DNA of 64,000 nucleotides from Alphaproteobacteria bacterium (GTDB taxonomy: Bacteria; Pseudomonadota; Alphaproteobacteria; Oceanibaculales; Oceanibaculaceae). The stretch lies in NCBI GenBank assembly GCA_018823745.1, contig JAHJHR010000008.1:1-64000 (forward strand), given 5' to 3'. The notes beneath the pieces are model-generated. The model had not been told where the DNA came from, made no database searches, and was given only the letters and a program-made list of their open reading frames with translations. Each line of letters starts with the position of its first letter. Position 1 is the stretch's first letter. A program made the translations under genes and the position numbers. Positions 58,273 to 64,000 of this stretch are shown here, piece by piece.

Positions 58273-58839
58273 TCAGCCCTTCGCCCGCTCCACATAGGTC
58301 TGGTCTTCGGTGCGGACAACGATGCGCGTGCCGCTTTCGACATGCGGCGGCACCATGACGCGGACACCGTTCTCCAGCACCGCCGGCTTGTAGGAGGAGG
58401 CAGCAGTCTGCCCCTTCACCACCGGGTCGGCCTCGACGATGCGCATGATGACGGTTTCCGGCAGCTGCACCGACAGCGCCTCTTCCTCGTAGAATTCGAC
58501 CGTGCAGATCATGCCGTCCTGCAGGAACACGGCCGGGTCACCGGCCAGTTCGCGGGCGATGGAGACCTGCTCGTAATTTTCCTGGTCCATGAAGGTCAGG
58601 ACATTCTCGTCGCCGAAGATGAACTGCATGTCCTTCTGGTCCAGGCGCACGCGCTCGACCGAATCGCTGGAGCGGAAGCGTTCGTTCAGCTTCGTTCCGT
58701 CGCGGATGTCTTTCAGCTCGACCTGCATATAGGCGCCGCCCTTGCCGGGCTTCACATGCTGCGTCTTAACGGCCACCCAGAGGCGGGCATTATGTTCGAT
58801 GACGTTGCCGGGGCGGATGGCGTTGCCGTCGATTTTCAT
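58273..58839 (-). CDS. efp: Translation elongation factor P
   Basis: A 188-residue EF-P with three beta-barrel domains. The loop that receives the modification is [10 protein letters not shown], with the target lysine K33. The C-terminal domain has [23 protein letters not shown] rescues ribosomes stalled at polyproline motifs; the PGKG loop fits the lysyl-modified (EpmA/B) class. The epmAB genes are not adjacent, and suhB follows it on the same strand with 49 bp between. Confidence 0.96.
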   Translation of the reverse strand: MKIDGNAIRPGNVIEHNARLWVAVKTQHVKPGKGGAYMQVELKDIRDGTKLNERFRSSDSVERVRLDQKDMQFIFGDENVLTFMDQENYEQVSIARELAGDPAVFLQDGMICTVEFYEEEALSVQLPETVIMRIVEADPVVKGQTAASSYKPAVLENGVRVMVPPHVESGTRIVVRTEDQTYVERAKG

Positions 58840-59008
58840 CGCTTCGATTCCAATAGATGTTCGGGTTTCACCCGGAAAAGGCGCGCGGAAGCTACCAGCT
58901 TGGCCTCATAAGGGCAAGCCGGGCGGGCGCCGGGCCAGGGAGCGCGCAACAGCCGTTTGAAATTTAACGGAAATTTCTCCATCCTCGATTCGTCGATGGA
59001 GAGGGACC

Positions 59009-59983
59009 ATGGAAAAGACCTTCATTGCGCGGGCGGAGGATTATCCAGGCGAAACCTGGCTGGCCGACACGCGCGCCATCTGGCCCTCCTTCCGCGACTG
59101 GTTCCTCAGCGAGGGGCTGGAGGCCCGCCCCGGCGTTGCCGCCTGCCGCGCCGCCATCGGGCGTTTCATGCCGGAATTCGTCCCCCTCTACGATCATCTC
59201 TGTTCTCTGCTGGGCGAAGAGGAGACGCAGAAACGCTGCCTCGGTCTCTACGATCCTGCGCCGGTCTTCGCCGGCTGCACCCAGGGCATCTGGCTGGGGC
59301 CGGAGGGGCCGGCGCTGTTGCGCAACTACGATTTTGGGCTGGATTTCGTGAGCGGCCGGATCGAGCGCACGCGCTGGTTCGGCCGGCGCTGCATCGTCAT
59401 GGCGGAAGGCGGATGGGGCTGCCTTGATGGCATGAACGAGGACGGGCTGGCGCTCAGCCTCACCTTCGGCGGCCGGCCGGCAACAGGGCGCGGCTTCTCG
59501 CTGATCCTGGTGATGCGCTATGTGCTGGAAACCTGCCAGACGGTATCGCAGGCGGCGGAAGTGCTGACCCGGATTCCAATCTTCATGGCCCAGAACGTCC
59601 TGCTGCTCGACCGGACAGGCGATTACGCCCTGGTGCATCTTGGCGCCGACCGGGAGCCGGCGGTCGTGCGGGCCCTGGCCTGCACCAATCATCAGGAAAA
59701 AGTGGTCTGGCCGGAACATGCAGCCGCCGTCGCCACAGAGGCGCGGCAGGCGCGGATGCTGGAGGTTCTGGTAACTGCCAAGACGCTTGAGGGCGCGGCA
59801 CAGGCGATGCTGTCCCCTGGCCTCTATATGACGGATTTCCACCGGGAATTCGGCACCGTCTATACCGCCGTCTATCGCCCGGCCGCAGGCAGCGTCGATT
59901 ATCTCTGGCCGGGCAAGCGCTGGAATTTCAGCTTCCGGGATTTCCGCGAGGGCAGCTATACGCACCGCTATGGCGGCGGATAG
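59009..59983 (+). CDS. C45-type (penicillin acyltransferase-like) Ntn hydrolase
   Basis: A 324-residue protein of the acyl-CoA:6-aminopenicillanic acid acyltransferase (C45) family. The likely autoprocessing nucleophile is Cys90 in FAGCTQGIWLG, with LLRNYDFGLDF just after, as expected for Ntn hydrolases of this group. Processing before Cys90 would give two chains. No signal peptide is seen. Members cleave amide bonds or transfer acyl groups; the substrate is unknown. It is divergent from efp, with GAGAGGGA as ribosome binding site. Confidence 0.78.
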   Translation: MEKTFIARAEDYPGETWLADTRAIWPSFRDWFLSEGLEARPGVAACRAAIGRFMPEFVPLYDHLCSLLGEEETQKRCLGLYDPAPVFAGCTQGIWLGPEGPALLRNYDFGLDFVSGRIERTRWFGRRCIVMAEGGWGCLDGMNEDGLALSLTFGGRPATGRGFSLILVMRYVLETCQTVSQAAEVLTRIPIFMAQNVLLLDRTGDYALVHLGADREPAVVRALACTNHQEKVVWPEHAAAVATEARQARMLEVLVTAKTLEGAAQAMLSPGLYMTDFHREFGTVYTAVYRPAAGSVDYLWPGKRWNFSFRDFREGSYTHRYGGG

Positions 59984-59986
59984 GGG

Positions 59987-60658
59987 CTATTTCCGCCCTT
60001 TGCCGCCCCTCGCGTCCGCGACCTCGTCGAAGATGCGGTTGAAGGCGGCCACGGCGGCTGCCGGGCCGTCCGGGTGGTTCCATACACCGCCGACCACGGC
60101 CAGGAAATCGGCCCCGGCCTCGACCAGCGGGCGGCAGTTATCGACCGTGATGCCGCCAATGGCGACGACGGGCACTTCCATCAACTCGTTCCACCAGTGC
60201 AGCAGTTCGATATCGGCCTGGGTCCTGGCCTGCTTGGTGCTGGTCGGGAAGAAGGCTCCGAAGGCGACATAGTCGGCACCCTGCTCGGCGGCGACCATGG
60301 CAAGGTGGCGGGAATCATGGCAGGTGACACCGACAATGGCGTCCGGCCCGACGAGCTGGCGGGCTTCGGCATAGGGCGTGTCGTCCTGGCCGACATGCAC
60401 GCCATCGCAGCCCAGCTCGGCGGCAAGGTCGGGATTGTCGTTCAGGATCAGTGCCACATCGTGATTATGGCAGATCGGCCGGATGCGCTCGACTGCCTTG
60501 CGGATGAGCGCATCATCGGCCGGGTCGTCGGCGGTCTTCAGCCGGAGCTGGAGACAGGCTACATCGCCCGCCTCCAGCGCCTGGCTGAGCCGGTCTGGAA
60601 ACGCAGCCAGATCGATTTCCGGCGGCGTTACGAGATAAAGCCTGGCGCGAATGATCAG
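59987..60658 (-). CDS. thiE: Thiamine phosphate synthase, CTG start
   Basis: A 223-residue TIM-barrel enzyme joining HMP-PP and THZ-P into thiamine phosphate. The body carries [31 protein letters not shown] and [15 protein letters not shown]; the N-terminus is [17 protein letters not shown] and [12 protein letters not shown]. No ATG, GTG or TTG occurs in frame before this N-terminus, and the first usual start (GTG 60457) would delete a third of the barrel. CTG 60658 gives the full family length and overlaps the fba stop as CTGA. It lies at the end of the tkt-gap-fba block. Confidence 0.82.
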   Translation of the reverse strand: MIIRARLYLVTPPEIDLAAFPDRLSQALEAGDVACLQLRLKTADDPADDALIRKAVERIRPICHNHDVALILNDNPDLAAELGCDGVHVGQDDTPYAEARQLVGPDAIVGVTCHDSRHLAMVAAEQGADYVAFGAFFPTSTKQARTQADIELLHWWNELMEVPVVAIGGITVDNCRPLVEAGADFLAVVGGVWNHPDGPAAAVAAFNRIFDEVADARGGKGRK

Positions 60659-61584
60659 GCCTTCCCCTGATAGATTTTCACGATGGTGTCGAGCATGGCG
60701 AGTGCCTCGTCGCGCGGACGCTGGAAGGTGTTGCGGCCGATGATCGAGCCGTTGCCGCCGCCATCGCGGATTTCGCGGATTTCGTTGTACAGACCCTCAA
60801 GGTCCTTCGACTCGCCGCCGGAGAACACCACCAGGCGACGGCCGTTGAAGCAGGCCTGTCCGACATGGGTGACCCGCTCGGTCATCGTGGCGATGGGGAT
60901 CTTCTTGCTCTCATAGATCTTCTTTGCGGCGTCCAGTTCCAGGGCGGCCGTCGGCGGCTTCACCTTGATGATGTGGGCGCCGAGCAATGCTGCCATATGC
61001 GCGGCATAGGCGCAGATATCGACCGCCGTCTCGCCCGGCTTCGTCAGGTTGCCGCCACGCGGATAGGACCACATGACGACGGCGAGGCCGACCGACTTGG
61101 CTTCCTCGGCCAGCTCGCGGGCCTCTTCCATCATGTCGAAGGCGACATCGGAGCCCGGATAGATGGTCAGGCCGATGGCCGAGCAGCCAAGCTTGAGCGC
61201 ATCGCCGATGGAGCCGGTGACGGCCTGGTCCGGGGCGTCCTTCTCGCGCGCGAGCGAGTTGGAGGAATTGACCTTCAGGATGGTCGGGATCTGGCCGGCA
61301 AAGGTGTCCGCACCGGCTTCCAGCATGCCCAGCGGGGCGGCATAGGCCGACAGCCCGGCATCGATGGCCAGTTTGAAATGGTAGTGCGGGTCATAGGCAT
61401 CGGGGTTCGCCGCGAAGCTGCGGGCCGGGCCATGCTCGAAGCCCTGATCGACCGGCAGGATGACCAGACGGCCGGTGCCGCCCAGCTTGCCCTGCATCAG
61501 GATGCGCGCAAGGTTAGCCTTGGTCCCGGGCGAGTCGGATTCGTAATTATCGAGGATTTTCTTGACGCGCTGGGTCATCTTCAT
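60655..61584 (-). CDS. Class I fructose-bisphosphate aldolase (FbaB/DhnA type)
   Basis: A 309-residue aldolase of the DeoC/FbaB class. The N-terminus is [20 protein letters not shown]; the barrel contains [32 protein letters not shown], and the probable Schiff-base lysine segment AHIIKVKPP. It splits fructose-1,6-bisphosphate through an imine. ATG 61584 is chosen; ATG 61578 two codons later is also possible. The stop TGA overlaps the thiE CTG. Class I rather than class II aldolase next to gap and tkt is known in some Alphaproteobacteria. Confidence 0.9.
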   Translation of the reverse strand: MKMTQRVKKILDNYESDSPGTKANLARILMQGKLGGTGRLVILPVDQGFEHGPARSFAANPDAYDPHYHFKLAIDAGLSAYAAPLGMLEAGADTFAGQIPTILKVNSSNSLAREKDAPDQAVTGSIGDALKLGCSAIGLTIYPGSDVAFDMMEEARELAEEAKSVGLAVVMWSYPRGGNLTKPGETAVDICAYAAHMAALLGAHIIKVKPPTAALELDAAKKIYESKKIPIATMTERVTHVGQACFNGRRLVVFSGGESKDLEGLYNEIREIRDGGGNGSIIGRNTFQRPRDEALAMLDTIVKIYQGKA

Positions 61585-61736
61585 CGGGCCGGGTCCTTTC
61601 GGGAGGCTGCTTTCTTGTGGTCCTGCGCCGCCAATCGGCGCGGAACCGTGGATTTGCGCACAGGACATAGCCGATAGCCCCGGTTTTTGCAATCTGCGCC
61701 ACGGGGGCGAGGCCGAGCTGGCGGCTCTGTCTGGCG

Positions 61737-62159
61737 TCAGCGCGGATGCGCCGTCATCTCTGCCAACCAAACGCGGCAATCGGCCTCGGGGTTCCGCCGG
61801 TTCACCGGATCGAAGGCCTCCGGGCGGCTGTCGAGCAGCACAGCCCCCTGGCCCTCGGCGATGGCACGCAGCGTGTCGCGCTGCGAGGTGCTGCCGGTGA
61901 AAATCAGACCTGTCAGCCCCTGCCGCAGCGCCGCCAGCACATGGCCGGGCGCCGCCCCGCAATCCAGCAGATCGCGGCAGGAGGAACCGGGATGCGCCTC
62001 GACAGCCGCCTCAACCAGCGCCTGCCAGTAGGCCGCCCCCATCCGCGCCGCCGCCTCTGGCGGGCTCAGCAGCGTCACCGGTTGTCCGGCAGCGATGCCC
62101 AGCGCCAGCTGTGCATCGGCAAGCGACCGGACAAGGATGGCGGGGGGAAGAGCGGTCAT
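61737..62159 (-). CDS. Hypothetical protein between fba and gap
   Basis: A 140-residue soluble protein (start TALPPAILVRSLADAQLALG). It contains DCGAAPGHVLAALRQGLTGLIFTGS and QRDTLRAIAEGQGAVLLDSR, suggesting an alternating alpha/beta fold, but I can assign no family. It occupies the position where pgk often lies in related operons. Start at ATG 62159; an earlier frame from 62192 is possible. The downstream gap between it and fba is 152 bp. Confidence 0.65.
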   Translation of the reverse strand: MTALPPAILVRSLADAQLALGIAAGQPVTLLSPPEAAARMGAAYWQALVEAAVEAHPGSSCRDLLDCGAAPGHVLAALRQGLTGLIFTGSTSQRDTLRAIAEGQGAVLLDSRPEAFDPVNRRNPEADCRVWLAEMTAHPR

Positions 62160-62200
62160 GGTGCTGAGTATGGCTGATCCGGCGTCGCCCAAAAACGAAA

Positions 62201-62224
62201 ACCCCCGGCGTTTCCGCCGGGGGT
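62201..62224 (-). terminator. Intrinsic terminator of the gap gene
   Basis: ACCCCCGGCG (62201-62210) pairs with CGCCGGGGGT (62215-62224) around TTTC. On the minus strand it is followed by TTTCGTTTTT, so it ends gap transcription and isolates the genes beyond it. Confidence 0.82.
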
Positions 62225-62249
62225 GTCCGTCAGTGCGAGGGCCTGATGC

Positions 62250-63257
<1,008 letters not shown>

Positions 63258-63295
63258 TTATTCCTCCAAACGCGAACGGATATTTGTTTCGTCTT

Positions 63296-64000
63296 CTAGA
63301 TACGGGCTTTTGCCGCCGCTACAACCGCCTCTGCGGTAATCCCGAAATGTTTGTAGAGTTCCGGGGCCGGGGCGGAGGCACCGAAGCCGGTCATGCCGAT
63401 GAAGGCGCCCTCGGTGCCGATATAGCGCTCCCAGCCGAAGCCGATGGCGGCTTCCACCGCGATGCGCGGGCAGGAGCCCAGCACCTGCTGGCGATAGGCT
63501 TCCGGCTGCGCGTCGAACAATTCCCAGCACGGCATGGAGACGACGGCGGCATTGATGCCCTCGGCCTTCAGCTTTTCGCGGGCATCCATCGCCAGCGAGA
63601 CTTCCGAGCCGGTACCGATCAGCGTCACATGGCGCGTGCCCTCGGCCTCGGCCAGGACATAGCCGCCCTTGGCCGACAGGTTCTCGGCGGCATGGCTGGT
63701 GCGCAGCGCCGGCAGGGCCTGGCGGGTCAGGCTGATGACCGACGGCGTGCCGGTCGACTGCAGGGCGATCTGCCAGGCCTCGGCGGTCTCCACCGTGTCG
63801 GCCGGGCGGAAGACATAGAGGTTCGGAATGGCGCGCAGCGCCGCCATGTGCTCGACCGGCTGGTGGGTCGGGCCATCCTCGCCCAGGCCGATCGAATCAT
63901 GCGTCATGATGTAGATGACGCGCAGCCCCATCAGCGCCGACAGCCGGATCGCCGGGCGGCAGTAATCGGTGAACACCATGAAGGTGCCGCCGAACGGGAT
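63296..64000 (-). CDS. tkt: Transketolase, C-terminal part (continues past the window)
   Basis: The open frame runs off the right edge; 234 residues are visible. Starting with [20 protein letters not shown] it includes the pyrimidine-domain end ([20 protein letters not shown]) and the C-terminal domain ([16 protein letters not shown]). These are diagnostic of transketolase rather than DXP synthase. It lies 38 bp upstream of gap and is likely co-transcribed with it. Confidence 0.94.
   Translation of the reverse strand: MPFGGTFMVFTDYCRPAIRLSALMGLRVIYIMTHDSIGLGEDGPTHQPVEHMAALRAIPNLYVFRPADTVETAEAWQIALQSTGTPSVISLTRQALPALRTSHAAENLSAKGGYVLAEAEGTRHVTLIGTGSEVSLAMDAREKLKAEGINAAVVSMPCWELFDAQPEAYRQQVLGSCPRIAVEAAIGFGWERYIGTEGAFIGMTGFGASAPAPELYKHFGITAEAVVAAAKARI

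Noticed and set aside
59987..60457. ThiE as a 156-residue protein starting at GTG 60457
   Set aside because: This would delete the first third of the barrel, though the conserved N-terminal sequence is present in frame upstream.

Overview
The window is a GC-rich, densely packed chromosomal segment from an alphaproteobacterium, probably a Rhodospirillales-type free-living heterotroph. The pointers are split b'/b genes for the ATP synthase stator, several alphaproteobacterial families (DUF1465, DUF1674, DUF2125, DUF721), an RTX protein, a ccmABC block, a ROSE-type leader on an Hsp20 gene and many LIV-type transporter genes. The genus cannot be fixed from this sequence. I see no tRNA, rRNA, CRISPR array, transposase or prophage.

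Layout. 1-340: end of a LuxR-type response regulator gene cut off inside its DNA-binding domain by a palindromic repeat. 354-3956: vWA protein, protein kinase and pentapeptide-repeat protein. 4087-8016: fliK-flgD-flgE behind a good sigma-54 site. 8119-17617: alpha/beta hydrolase, then a seven-gene operon with an acyl-CoA synthetase, five LIV-type ABC transporter genes and a PaaK-like ligase. 17921-19975: ccmABC. 19984-24094: chaC, DUF2125, mutY, DUF721, DsbA-like thiol oxidoreductase. 24144-27686: smc. 27740-30401: F0 genes atpI-B-E-F'-F. 30521-36893: CigR-like protein, cytochrome c, sdhAF4-like, htpX, a second repeat copy, amidase, Ldh-family dehydrogenase, a PDZ protease homologue lacking its triad. 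36921-44479: unknown proteins, SDR, a degenerate HPt and receiver pair, methyltransferase, M20 peptidase, RTX protein, YeiH transporter. 44577-47214: ECF sigma/anti-sigma locus with three matching promoters, a candidate sRNA, a small lipoprotein and a DUF4168 protein. 47395-53552: Hsp20, DUF1465, rpmE, ABC exporter, universal stress protein, DEAD-box helicase. 53618-57283: a MotA/MotB-like ion-channel pair plus an OmpA-family protein. 57414-64000: suhB, efp, a C45-type hydrolase, and the tkt-gap-(unknown)-fba-thiE carbon/thiamine block.

The strongest unusual signals are regulatory. The motif GGGAATAA-N15-GTCTA occurs three times with identical spacing around the ECF locus, and one copy drives only a short stretch ending in a strong terminator. 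A 17-bp inverted repeat buries the ribosome binding site of the RTX gene. The Hsp20 gene has a sigma-32 promoter followed by a ROSE hairpin. Several signalling or enzyme homologues have lost key residues: receiver Asp to Glu, HPt His to Phe, protease His/Asp/Ser to Tyr/Gly/Ala, and SDR Tyr to Ser. thiE appears to start at CTG, overlapping the fba stop codon.
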